Below, in pieces: positions 1 to 7,298 of a stretch of 28,626 nucleotides of DNA. Position 1 is the stretch's first letter; every line of letters starts with the position of its first letter. The stretch comes from JBQCHF01 sp051953655 (GTDB taxonomy: Bacteria; Actinomycetota; Actinomycetes; Motilibacterales; Motilibacteraceae), in assembly GCA_051953655.1 (NCBI GenBank), contig JBQCIO010000020.1:1-28626 (forward strand). Reading direction: 5' to 3'. The position numbers were made by a program, and so were the translations under genes. A model generated the notes under the pieces. It was not told the origin of the DNA, ran no database searches, and worked only from the letters and a program-made list of their open reading frames with translations.

Positions 1-2077
1 TGTCGACCCGGTGTTCGCTGCCGACCGGCTGCGCTACGTCGCCTACGCCAGCACGCTGGAGCACCTGCAGGGCAGCGACCCTGCCCTGGCCCGGGAGACC
101 GGCCAGGTCCGCGCGGACGAGCACACCTTCCGGCGCGCCGACCGCACCCACGTCAGCGCCAACCGGGCCCGGGTGGCCCGCGCGGCCGCTGAACGGGCCC
201 GGCTGCAGCTCAACGCGCTGCCCGAGCAGGCACTCGCCGTGCAGGACCAGGTCCGGCGCAAGCGGTCCTTCAAGAGCCTGCGCCAGCTGGTCGAGGAAGC
301 CCCGCAAGCCCTGCTCGCGCTCAAGCCTTGCTGGGCGATGAGCCCGCTGCTGGTCTCGCGCTACCTGCCCACCGTGGTGGGCCTGTTCGACCTGGTCGTG
401 TTCGACGAGGCGAGCCAGGTGCTCATCCCGGACGCCGTCCCGAGCCTGCTGCGCGGCAAGCAGGCGGTCGTCGCCGGCGATGACAAGCAGCTGCCGCCCA
501 CCACGGTTTTCACCAAGATGCTCGACGCGGACTACGACCCGGTCACCGGCAAGGGCCAGGACACCCTCGGCGAGGGCGACGTGGGCGAGGGTCTCGAGGA
601 GGACGCGGCGCTCGGCACCCCCGACGACGCTGTTCCGGGCAGCGAGCAGCGCCCCGGGCCGGTGGTGTCGGTGGCCAGCGGCTACCAGAGCATCCTCGGC
701 GCGCTGGGGCTGCTGCTGAACAGCCGCACCCTGTTGTGGCACTACCGCAGCCGCGACGAGCGGCTGATCGCGGTCAGCAACGCCGAGGTGTACGGCGGCA
801 GCCTGGTCACCTTCCCCGGCCCGACGGCCGGGGAGGTCCTCGAGCACGTCGTCGTCGCCCCCAGCGACGGGCTCGGGGAGCACAACAAGTCCCCGGTCGG
901 CGAGGTCGCGCAGGTCGTTGAGCTGGTCCTGGCCCACGCCCGCGCCCAAGCCGTGCTCCCGGAGGGCCGCCGCGCGTCCCTCGGGGTGATCGCGATGGGA
1001 CGCGAACACGCCGACCGTGTGGAGAAGGGGGTGTTCGCCGCGGTCGAGGCCGCGGCTGACCGGGCGGTGCTCGCGCCGCTGTTCGACGACGACGCCGACG
1101 AGCCGTACTTCTTCAAGAACATCGAGCGGGTCCAGGGGGATGAGCGCGACGTCATCATCCTCACCGTCGGGTACGGGACCAGCCGGGACGGGCGCCTGCG
1201 GTACATGTGGGGCCCGCTGCTCGGCGAGTACGGGGTCAACCGGCTCAACGTCGCGATCAGCCGGGCTCGGGCCAGGATGACGCTGGTCAGCAGCTTCACC
1301 GCGGAGCAGCTAACCGAGGCCGGTTCGAAGGCCGCGGGCTACCAGCTGATGCGGTCCTTCGTGCAGTTCGCCGCCTCTGGCGGCCAGCACCTTCCCAGCT
1401 CGGCCAGCCCGGTCCCGATGAACCCCTTCGAACGGGAGATCCACGACCGGCTCACCGCCGCCGGCCTGACCCTGGACCCGCAGTACGGGGTCTCGGGGTA
1501 CCGGCTGGACTTCGCCGTCCGCCACCCGGACTTCGACGGCAGCACCGGCCCGGTCCGGCACATCCTGGCCATCGAGTGCGACGGGCGGACCTGGCACTCG
1601 GGCTGGACCGCCCGGGAACGGGACCGGCTGCGCCAGCAGCAGCTCGAGTCGCTCGGCTGGAGGTTCCACCGCATCTGGTCCACCGACTGGTTCCGTGACC
1701 CGGACACCGAGATCGAGGCGGTGCTGGCCGCCTACAGCACCGCGGTGGAACGCGCCCGCGCCGGGCGGCCAGCAGCCGATCCTCTGCCTGCGGCTGATCC
1801 CACCTGGATGGGGACCACCGGCACCTCCACCGTCCAAGCAGCAGCAGCCAAGCGGGTGCCCCCGAAGTGGGTCCGTCCTGGAGCGGCCATCGGCACCTAC
1901 GACGAGCAGCAGCTGGTCTCCCTGGTCCGGTGGTTGCGGGCCGACGGGGTGTTGCGCCTTGCCGACGACGAGTTGAGCGAGCTCATCGCCGCCCTCGGAT
2001 TTCAGCGGCGAGGCCCGGTCATCACCGCGCGCCTGTCAGCTGCACAGAAGGCATGTGATGCCGGGGCGGGGGGCTAG
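1..2077 (+). CDS. DNA2/NAM7-type SF1 helicase with C-terminal Vsr/DUF559-like nuclease domain (5' partial)
   Basis: The frame is open at the left edge, so the N-terminus and Walker A lie upstream. Numbering from the GTG at base 11, visible superfamily 1 motifs are DEAS (132-135, Walker B), GDDKQLPPT (156-164, motif III), HYRSRDE (244-250, motif IV) and VQGDERD then NVAISRAR (about 374-420, motifs V-VI). An acidic low-complexity insert sits at about 172-215. A nuclease domain of the MTES_1575/DUF559 (PD-(D/E)XK, Vsr-like) type follows, with RLDF (D500) and IECDG (E522, D524) as likely catalytic residues. The tail (about 625-675) resembles the domain that ends many DUF4011/DUF3320 helicases. 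ATP-dependent unwinding coupled to DNA cleavage is inferred. Such fusions often sit in defence islands, but no partner defence gene is visible here. The gene ends at a TAG inside a 14-bp palindrome (2069-2082). Confidence 0.85.
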   Translation, partial: VDPVFAADRLRYVAYASTLEHLQGSDPALARETGQVRADEHTFRRADRTHVSANRARVARAAAERARLQLNALPEQALAVQDQVRRKRSFKSLRQLVEEAPQALLALKPCWAMSPLLVSRYLPTVVGLFDLVVFDEASQVLIPDAVPSLLRGKQAVVAGDDKQLPPTTVFTKMLDADYDPVTGKGQDTLGEGDVGEGLEEDAALGTPDDAVPGSEQRPGPVVSVASGYQSILGALGLLLNSRTLLWHYRSRDERLIAVSNAEVYGGSLVTFPGPTAGEVLEHVVVAPSDGLGEHNKSPVGEVAQVVELVLAHARAQAVLPEGRRASLGVIAMGREHADRVEKGVFAAVEAAADRAVLAPLFDDDADEPYFFKNIERVQGDERDVIILTVGYGTSRDGRLRYMWGPLLGEYGVNRLNVAISRARARMTLVSSFTAEQLTEAGSKAAGYQLMRSFVQFAASGGQHLPSSASPVPMNPFEREIHDRLTAAGLTLDPQYGVSGYRLDFAVRHPDFDGSTGPVRHILAIECDGRTWHSGWTARERDRLRQQQLESLGWRFHRIWSTDWFRDPDTEIEAVLAAYSTAVERARAGRPAADPLPAADPTWMGTTGTSTVQAAAAKRVPPKWVRPGAAIGTYDEQQLVSLVRWLRADGVLRLADDELSELIAALGFQRRGPVITARLSAAQKACDAGAGG

Positions 2078-2111
2078 CCCCCTCTCGCAGCTCTAGGCAA
2101 GCGCTAGACCA

Positions 2112-2145
2112 GGGGAGCTGCATGCTGCTTGCTGTGCGGCTCCCC
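2112..2145 (+). terminator. Stem-loop after the helicase gene
   Basis: GGGGAGC (2112-2118) pairs perfectly with GCTCCCC (2139-2145) 35 bases after the helicase stop. The stop codon itself sits in the palindrome GGGGGCTAGCCCCC (2069-2082). No T-tract follows, as is usual for actinobacterial terminators, so function is inferred from position. The rest of 2146-2350 shows no gene. Confidence 0.4.
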
Positions 2146-2365
2146 GTACCAGACCGGTCCAACTGAGCGCCCCATTCCGGGTGTCCCCTCCTCACTGGTG
2201 CCGATGAGCGTGTGAGCCGGGTCTGGTCGTTGGTGGGGGTCGCTCGGCCCGGGCCAGCTCGTCGTTCTGTCAAAGAGACGTCCCTGCGGCACCACGCAGG
2301 CGTGGGTGAGCGGCAGCTGCGCGACGGACGAAGTAGCTAGTGAGTCCGACGTGTGTTCGAATCCG

Positions 2366-2380
2366 TGCCACACTGTGGCA
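2366..2380 (+). promoter_or_regulatory. Perfect 15-bp palindrome at the start of a small gene (operator-like)
   Basis: TGCCACA-c-TGTGGCA is a perfect inverted repeat with a one-base centre. Its last base is the A of the ATG at 2380, and GTGGCATG recurs ten bases on. A dimeric repressor site blocking the start of the following gene is the natural reading. It could also form a hairpin that hides the start codon. Confidence 0.4.
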
Positions 2381-2670
2381 TGGCCGGTGGCATGCGACCC
2401 ACGAGAGGCCCGAGTCTGGCCGAGCGCACCGACGCCCGCCGAGCCCAGGAAGCGGGGGCGGGAGGACCGCAGCAACATGCGGGCTCCTGGCCTCGGCATT
2501 GCTGGGTACACCCGGCCGACGGTGGGCCGCATCTGCCCGGTCTGCTGCTCGAGTGGCGCCGCGACGGCGACCGGTGGCTCGGCCGGGTAGCCATCGGCAG
2601 CCGGGACGGCGCCGGGCGCGCCCAGTTGCTCGAGCAGTGGATCGACGCCGGCCAGCTCGAGCCACGGTAG
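2380..2670 (+). CDS. Small conserved-looking hypothetical protein
   Basis: This is a 96-residue protein from the ATG at 2380; an in-frame GTG at 2353 would add nine residues. The second half, about residues 45-95, reads as a compact domain: proline-rich entry, then LLLEWRRDGDRWLGRVAIGS and LLEQWIDAGQLEPR. I have the impression of similar short proteins (a PGLLLEWR-like motif followed by GRV) in actinobacterial mobile elements, but I cannot name a family. Third-position GC is high throughout this half. The ATG was chosen because the operator-like palindrome ends exactly there and no good ribosome site precedes the GTG. It converges with the GNAT gene across paired stem-loops. Confidence 0.5.
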   Translation: MAGGMRPTRGPSLAERTDARRAQEAGAGGPQQHAGSWPRHCWVHPADGGPHLPGLLLEWRRDGDRWLGRVAIGSRDGAGRAQLLEQWIDAGQLEPR

Positions 2671-2730
2671 GCGACATCAACCGGGGGCTGGCCACGGAGA
2701 TCGACGCTGATCCCGCGGCTGCCTCGGTGA

Positions 2731-2747
2731 ACCCTCGAGTCGAGGGT
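2731..2747. repeat. 17-bp perfect palindrome between convergent genes
   Basis: ACCCTCGA-g-TCGAGGGT lies between the convergent small gene and GNAT gene. The one-base centre favours a protein site or short hairpin. It may act with the larger stem-loop 60 bases on. Confidence 0.4.
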
Positions 2748-2805
2748 GACCGTCGGACTCGGCCAGAACTAGCCGATGCGGAGGACGTTGCCGCGCTCAA
2801 GAACC

Positions 2806-2838
2806 GCGCGGCCGCGGCCACGTGCACCGCGGCCGCGC
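2806..2838. terminator. Bidirectional terminator-like stem-loop
   Basis: GCGCGGCCGCG (2806-2816) and CGCGGCCGCGC (2828-2838) form a perfect 11-bp stem with an 11-base loop. It lies between two convergent genes ending at 2670 (+) and 2910 (-), where a shared terminator is expected. Confidence 0.55.
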
Positions 2839-2909
2839 TTCGGCCCCTGACCAAGCACGCGCCAGGTGCCGGTCTCCGTTCGACGGCAGCTATCCGTCTC
2901 CGGAGGTGG

Positions 2910-3287
2910 TCACCGCCGCCACACACTCGACAGGTGCTTGCGGACGAGGGCGAGGCCGCCCCTGGTGTACATCTGCTGATCGAAGTTGAAGCGCCACCGC
3001 AGATCGCCCTCCTGAAGCAGCGCGGTGCCGATGCCGGCGCGCTGCCGGCGGGGGCAGACCCACAGGTTGACGTTGCCGGCCTTCTCGAAGGGCGGGAAGT
3101 CGTTGGGGTAGTGGTTGAGGATGCCGCGCAGAGCCCCGGCCTCGTCGCGCCAGAGCAGGCAGTCGACGAACCCGTCGGGGCGGCGGCCGAGGAAGTAGGT
3201 GATCCCAGGCTTCCCATGCGTGGGGTAGTTGCTCAGCTGCCGGGACCAGGTCCGGTTCATCGCCTCGTCGTCGAGGACCGCGATCAT
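2910..3287 (-). CDS. GNAT-family N-acetyltransferase-like protein
   Basis: A 125-residue protein from the ATG at 3287, preceded by GAAGGGC at a suitable distance. The frame runs 53 codons further up but that extension is arginine/proline-rich and not protein-like. The acetyl-CoA loop is visible at about 78-91 as CPRRQRAGIGTALL, matching the GNAT motif A pattern (R/Q-x-x-G-x-G/A), after the beta-strand NVNLWV. The substrate cannot be told. At 125 residues it is a little short, ending soon after the alpha4/beta5 region (YTRGGLALVRKHL), which does resemble the usual GNAT C-terminus. It stands alone, transcribed away from the metallopeptidase gene region. Confidence 0.6.
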   Translation of the reverse strand: MIAVLDDEAMNRTWSRQLSNYPTHGKPGITYFLGRRPDGFVDCLLWRDEAGALRGILNHYPNDFPPFEKAGNVNLWVCPRRQRAGIGTALLQEGDLRWRFNFDQQMYTRGGLALVRKHLSSVWRR

Positions 3288-3581
3288 CGTGTTGCCCTTC
3301 GGTGGTGTCGTGTTGACCACCGGCGAAGGTCGGCACCTGATGACGGTGCGCAATCCCGCGGCGCACCTCCTGAGCGGGGGGGGGCGGCGAGGCGCACTCA
3401 TCCGCCGTAGCTGCCGAGAGCGGCTGGGGTTCGGGGTGCGCGTCATGGACGTGCGGAGTGCCTTGTCACCCGGCCCAGCTGCCCGCCTAGCTCAACGCGC
3501 ACCGCCCGCACCTGCTCGACCGACTCGAGGCGGGACTGCGCACCCACCGCCTGGTCCACTGAGCCACCGAGTCAGACCCCG

Positions 3582-3610
3582 CCGCCCCCGCTGTGCTGCA
3601 GCGGGGGCGG
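3582..3610 (-). terminator. Strong GC stem-loop after the metallopeptidase gene
   Basis: CCGCCCCCGCTG (3582-3593) pairs perfectly with CAGCGGGGGCGG (3599-3610) across the loop TGCTG. It is 40 bases past the stop of the leftward gene ending at 3650. No U-tract follows. The surrounding gap 3288-3649 holds nothing else I can support. Confidence 0.6.
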
Positions 3611-3649
3611 TGACCCGTCGGGGCTACCGGGCTGGGATGGATTCGGGAG

Positions 3650-4249
3650 CTACACGTGCCTCCAGTCCGGGCACAGGCACCAGGACGCTCCAGTGCCGTC
3701 GTCGCGGATTCCGATCTGACCTGCCGTCGACGGACGTGCGAGGGCTGCGATCAGGTCGAGCTCGGCGCGGGTGAGCCGGTCGTTGACCGTGGTGGAAAGG
3801 ACTCCGGCGCCGCTTGCCGTTATCGCCACACCGACGAGCATGGCCTTCGTCGACGCTGTCCAGAACACCATCGCCAGGCCTACCGCGAGCAGGAGCCACC
3901 CCACCGGGATCGGCGCGCGAAGGAACCGCCGGTGACGTGTCAGCGACACAGCATCGGCCAACGAGGTGACGGCCGACAGCTTCCGCCACCGCGGGCGGAT
4001 CTTCGGCCCCTTCCCCCAACCGACCAGTGCGTGGCACCCCTCATGGACCAGCGTCTCCCCCAGCAGCGCGCAGGCCGCGAAGGCCACGATGTACAGGGCA
4101 ATCGGCCAGGCCGGACCTCGTGGCGGTGCGAGCGAGGCGCGCAGGCATAGAACTCCCAAGACCGCGGCGATCTGCAGGCCGCGCCACGTCCACCATTGAC
4201 GCTTCCACCGCTTCTCCTCCTCCGGTGAGGGGCCGGCAAGCTGCTGCAT
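3650..4249 (-). CDS. Membrane zinc metallopeptidase-like protein (HExxH)
   Basis: A 199-residue protein from the ATG at 4249, chosen because AAGGGG lies six bases upstream. An in-frame start 70-75 residues earlier is possible. Residues 69-73 are HEGCH, an HExxH zinc-protease signature, set at the end of a hydrophobic segment (about 49-68), as in site-2-protease-like or DUF3267-type membrane peptidases. Other hydrophobic segments lie at about 25-41, 116-131 and 137-154, giving about four membrane spans. The third zinc ligand is not obvious; NDRL (about 156-159) after the last span is a candidate region. Function is inferred only: intramembrane or juxtamembrane proteolysis of an unknown substrate. 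It ends before a strong terminator hairpin and appears monocistronic. Confidence 0.6.
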   Translation of the reverse strand: MQQLAGPSPEEEKRWKRQWWTWRGLQIAAVLGVLCLRASLAPPRGPAWPIALYIVAFAACALLGETLVHEGCHALVGWGKGPKIRPRWRKLSAVTSLADAVSLTRHRRFLRAPIPVGWLLLAVGLAMVFWTASTKAMLVGVAITASGAGVLSTTVNDRLTRAELDLIAALARPSTAGQIGIRDDGTGASWCLCPDWRHV

Positions 4250-4934
4250 GTGCTGCCCCTTACCTGGTGGCACCACGGCGAGGCTGGTGTAGCCGCACGC
4301 CGGGCTCGGTGGCTGCGGCAGCGCCGGGCGCGGCCCGGCCAGGACCGTGCCAAGTGCGCGCTTCACCCACTGACCGCGTGTATCCGTGCTCATCGACATG
4401 TTCTGAACCATCTGAGACTGCTCCCCGCCCTCTTCGACGACCCGCGCCCGCGCCCTGTTGACGCGGCAGTGCCGACATCGGCACTCCGGTGACGGCACCG
4501 TCCCCCTCGCCCGCGAAGCCCCCTGCCCGGAGCCGCCCGCCCGATCGCGAGCGCGGTCCAGAGGCCCCGACCGAACGGTAGGGCAACCGGCCGGCGCCAG
4601 CCTGGCCACGTCTTCGGACCCGCAGGGCACGTCCTCGCCGGACGCGCCGTCGCGCCGGCTGGCGGTCCCGTATGCGCCGTCGCGTGCTCGAAGTCGCTGG
4701 TGGGAGCCCCGTGTAATGGACCACAGACGCCTTCATCGGACGGCCGGGTCAGTGTGCGCGGAACGGGGCCAGGGGCAGGCGGTGGGGAGAGCGCACCGCC
4801 CCCAAAGGGCCGAGGTCAGACCGGAGCGCCCTGGGCCGCCGGTTGTGCTCCAAACGCCCGGGCCCGGTGCCCTGCCTACCGCCTCGGCCCGACTGCGCGA
4901 ATTCGCACGTCAGCGGACGGTGCCGTTGGGGTTG
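4250..4934. other. 685-bp stretch without a supportable gene
   Basis: Several long frames are open because of the high GC content, but their translations are arginine/proline-rich, lack hydrophobic cores and mostly lack ribosome sites. A leader for the metallopeptidase gene could lie next to 4250. I see no RNA gene or clear repeat here. Confidence 0.4.
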
Positions 4935-5192
4935 TCAGGGCAGAGGGCAGAGGCCGTCCACGACGGCGTCCAGGCGGGCCAGCGTCTCCCAGAACATGAC
5001 CGTCCGCCTCCCCGGGGTATGGCTGACGGCGGCGTCATCGGCCCCACCGCCAGCGGAGGACTGGGTCGTCCCGTTGCCACGAGCCGCAGCTTCGCACTCC
5101 GGGATGCCACGGTCGGGGAACGGGATGGCGAACTCGGGGACCTCCGCTGCGTTGGCGGTCGTCGCCTCGGTGCTGTCGCTGTTGCTACACAT
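4935..5192 (-). CDS. Small orphan protein with strong ribosome-binding site
   Basis: An 85-residue protein. Its ATG at 5192 follows GAGGAG eight bases upstream, one of the better ribosome sites in the island, which is the main reason to believe it. The N-terminal half is rich in Ser/Thr/Ala/Glu (MCSNSDSTEATTANAAEVPE), then PFPDRGIPEC, a Gly/Ala linker, and a C-terminal hydrophobic/helical piece (VMFWETLARLDAVVDGL). It has no signal peptide and no family that I recognise. The acidic start and amphipathic end could suit a small regulator or a ribosomally made peptide precursor; neither is shown. It lies downstream of the dispersed-repeat copy at 5317-5436, on the same strand sense as the neighbouring operon. 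Confidence 0.45.
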   Translation of the reverse strand: MCSNSDSTEATTANAAEVPEFAIPFPDRGIPECEAAARGNGTTQSSAGGGADDAAVSHTPGRRTVMFWETLARLDAVVDGLCPLP

Positions 5193-5316
5193 GGCAGGAC
5201 TCCTCGTTGTAGTGGGTGCCGGGGGTTACCGTCCCTGCCGTGCAGACTCGGTAGTCACCCGCCGAGACGGGCGACTGTCGGCGGATGTACCCCACCGGGT
5301 GACGTGGACCGGTCGC

Positions 5317-5436
5317 GGGGTAGTGACGAAACTGCGGAACGCCAGGTCGGGGGCTCACCAGCACCCGCGGCTCCACGTCGTTGCACGCGAACTGGGCAGG
5401 GCCTTGCACACCGCCGGCATGAGCTGCCCGGCGAGG
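5317..5436. repeat. 120-bp dispersed repeat, copy A
   Basis: It aligns without gaps to 18301-18420; by hand count 106 of 120 positions match. It begins GGGGTAGTGACGAAACTGC and ends in a hairpin (GCCGG, ten bases, CCGGC near 5412-5431). It lies just past the stop of the gene ending at 5495. Minus-strand frames are open through it in both copies, so a short coding or RNA element is possible. I do not recognise the family. Confidence 0.75.
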
Positions 5437-5494
5437 GGACGGCGCAAGGCCACGACCCCGAGGAGCCACCTGGGAGCAGGCTTCGCTTCGCTGG

Positions 5495-6196
5495 TCACTT
5501 CGGCCGGATCGGCAGGGTGAGCTCGAGCTCGTCCGAGCGCAGGTTCAGTGACGGCAGCCAGGCGACCACCCCGTAGGAGCCGGCTGGGACGTCGAACTCG
5601 CCGTCGTTGACGTGCACCGGCAGCTCCATCGACCGGTGCGGGCCGAGGTCCTCAAGCTGGTGACGCAACGGCGCGTGGGCGAACCAGCCCTGGTGGAGCG
5701 CCGTCCCGTCGGCAGCCAGCAGGCCGGCGTGTACGAAGCCGCTGTCCCGCGGGTCAGCCGTCCACGAGCGGTCGGTCTCGTTCGTGAGGGTGATGGTGAG
5801 AGTCACCGGGTCGCCGGCGAGGGCGGCCAGCGCGCGATCGGGTCGCCACCGCAGCGCGAGGCCCGCGCGTCGGGCAGGACGGCCGGGCCGGGAAACTACC
5901 GGGCCCGGGTCGCCGCTGAGGATGCTCCGGCCGTCGGCTCGGACGACGAGACAGAGCAGAGACCAACCGCCGTCCCGGGGCGCGGCGAAGGTGGTCTGGA
6001 TCCAGCGGTCGTGCCCGGGCCTGACATCGTGAACTCGCCGCCAGCCCTCGACCGGCAGCTCCACCCGGTCTTCCGGAAGGAGGGTGTCGTCGACGTCGTC
6101 GGGCACCGGCAGCTCGGCCAGCGGAACGCCGGGGCCCTCCAGCAACGCCGGCTCGATGTCGACGCTGCCGAGCGTGATTAGGTCCAGCTCCCCCAT
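5495..6196 (-). CDS. Hypothetical protein with Ig/BsuPI-like beta-sandwich C-terminus
   Basis: A 233-residue soluble protein. The ATG at 6196 has AAGGAGGACGGGA immediately upstream, a strong ribosome site. From about residue 128 the sequence alternates in beta-strand fashion: DPVTLTITLTNETDRSWT, a central segment, LGPHRSMELPVHV and FDVPAGSYGVVAWLP. This resembles bacterial Ig-like or intracellular-proteinase-inhibitor (BsuPI) folds. The N-terminal part (LPEDRVELPVEGWRRVHDVR) is unfamiliar. There is no signal peptide or membrane segment, so it is probably cytoplasmic. It is last in a leftward run of three genes, 63 bases after the cold-shock-like gene, and is probably co-transcribed. Function unknown. 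Confidence 0.65.
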   Translation of the reverse strand: MGELDLITLGSVDIEPALLEGPGVPLAELPVPDDVDDTLLPEDRVELPVEGWRRVHDVRPGHDRWIQTTFAAPRDGGWSLLCLVVRADGRSILSGDPGPVVSRPGRPARRAGLALRWRPDRALAALAGDPVTLTITLTNETDRSWTADPRDSGFVHAGLLAADGTALHQGWFAHAPLRHQLEDLGPHRSMELPVHVNDGEFDVPAGSYGVVAWLPSLNLRSDELELTLPIRPK

Positions 6197-6259
6197 TCCC
6201 GTCCTCCTTCCGTCGTGCCACTGCTGCCCGCCCCAGGCGTCACGGGCCTCCCGCGCGGG

Positions 6260-6557
6260 CTATGGCTGGTCCCACTCCACGTGCAGGGTGCTGCGGTAGG
6301 CGGCCGAGGGAGCCTCGACGGCAGTGCCGGCACCCGGCGCGCGCAGAGGCACGAGGACGCGCACCGCCCGATAGGCGTAGCCGTCCTGCCGGGCCGGCTC
6401 GTAGTCCAGCAGCACCACGTCCACATCCGAGAGCGAGGCGTACCCCTCCCCCTCGATCACCGAGAAGTGCACCCAGCAGCCCCCCCGGCGTCTGCTCCGC
6501 GTCCACGACGCCCCACCCCAGGTCGTCGTGCCATTCCCGGACCACCGCGTCGATCAC
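6260..6557 (-). pseudogene. Cold-shock-domain-like protein gene with a one-base frameshift
   Basis: The GTG at 6557 follows a G-rich ribosome site and opens with REWHDDLGWGVVDAEQTPGG. The frame then turns unlike protein at a run of seven G (plus-strand C, 6480-6486). Dropping one G joins it to the frame CWVHFSVIEGEGYASL and on to YRSTLHVEWDQP, ending at 6260. Joined, the product is 98 residues. It matches the actinobacterial CSD pattern of W-x(4)-GWGVIDS, TPGGCWVHFS and QDGYxYRAVRV. Such proteins bind single-stranded RNA or DNA. The homopolymer makes a sequencing or assembly slip as likely as a true mutation; programmed slippage is less likely. It sits between two same-strand genes at 40 and 63 bases. 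Confidence 0.7.
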
Positions 6558-6596
6558 GAACCCCCCTGTATCCAGACCGCTCCAGCGAGCGTACGG

Positions 6597-7103
6597 CTAC
6601 TGGTTCTCCTGCTCCGGCTCGCCGTCCTGCAGCACTCCCCACCCGTGGTGTCCCAGGATCAAGCGCAGGTCGGCGCGCTGCTGGCGCGCCCACGCCACCA
6701 CCTCGTCCTCGGTACCGGTGACCTCCCGGCGATCGCGCGCCGCTGTCCACCGGTCGCTTGCCCCGTCGATGCGGCTCACCCACACGATCGTGAGCTCGGG
6801 CGCCAGGCCCAGACGCCGACGCCGCATCGCCTCCCGGTGGCCCGGGGCGCGATGGTGCCCGCTGTAGCTCTCGACCGACTCGGCCGTGCCGGCAACCTTC
6901 TCCGCCTCCAGACGAGCAGCCGCCTCGCGAAGGTAGGTCTCGAACTCCTCGACGTCGTCGAAGGCCACCTCGGTGACGTTCCTGCGCTCGCGCCGCTGCG
7001 GGTCGAACCGGTATCGCTGCACGACGTAGCGCTCGACCGACTCGTCGTCGGGGTCCACGCGCGCCACGCGGTCACGGTGCCAGGCCGAGCCGCCGTCGTC
7101 CAT
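6597..7103 (-). CDS. Hypothetical protein, first gene of a leftward three-gene group
   Basis: A 168-residue protein from the ATG at 7103; an in-frame GTG at 7151 would add 16 unconvincing residues. It is charged, with no signal peptide or membrane span. Central features are VERYVVQRYRFDPQRRERRN (beta strand plus basic loop), an acidic helical stretch (FDDVEEFETYLREAAARLEA, about 50-69), then LTIVWVSRIDG and a C-terminal EVVAWARQQRADLRLILGHH. I recognise no family. A 39-base gap to the cold-shock-like gene and a 63-base gap after it suggest one operon. Confidence 0.6.
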   Translation of the reverse strand: MDDGGSAWHRDRVARVDPDDESVERYVVQRYRFDPQRRERRNVTEVAFDDVEEFETYLREAAARLEAEKVAGTAESVESYSGHHRAPGHREAMRRRRLGLAPELTIVWVSRIDGASDRWTAARDRREVTGTEDEVVAWARQQRADLRLILGHHGWGVLQDGEPEQENQ

Positions 7104-7142
7104 GACGGGGCCAGCGCCAAAGCCCCGCGGACAGCACGAAAC

Positions 7143-7178
7143 CCCTCGCACAAAGACCCGGAAGTCTTCCCGCGAGGG
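7143..7178 (-). terminator. Two-tier stem-loop between rep and the three-gene group
   Basis: CCCTCGC (7143-7149) pairs with GCGAGGG (7172-7178). Inside it AAGAC (7153-7157) pairs with GTCTT (7164-7168). It lies 120 bases past the replication gene's stop and 40 bases upstream of the next leftward gene. It may end the rep transcript or shape the operon leader. Confidence 0.45.
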
Positions 7179-7298
7179 TCCACTGCAGCGGCAGCAGCTC
7201 GCGCTGTTGCTGGGAGGGGGGGTGCACGCCTGGACGCCGCTGGGGAGGCCAGGTAGCCCGGAGCGAACCCGCCAACGGCCGTGTAAACGTGGCCGGGC

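Noticed and set aside
2352..2372. GTGTTCGAATCC resembling a tRNA T-loop, as at island att sites
   Set aside because: The five bases before TTCGAAT do not pair with the five after it (only one pair), and no acceptor or anticodon arm is present.
2340..3410. Long plus-strand frame across the GNAT gene
   Set aside because: It mirrors the GNAT gene in its second half, and its middle is interrupted by hairpin-forming intergenic sequence with no start signal.
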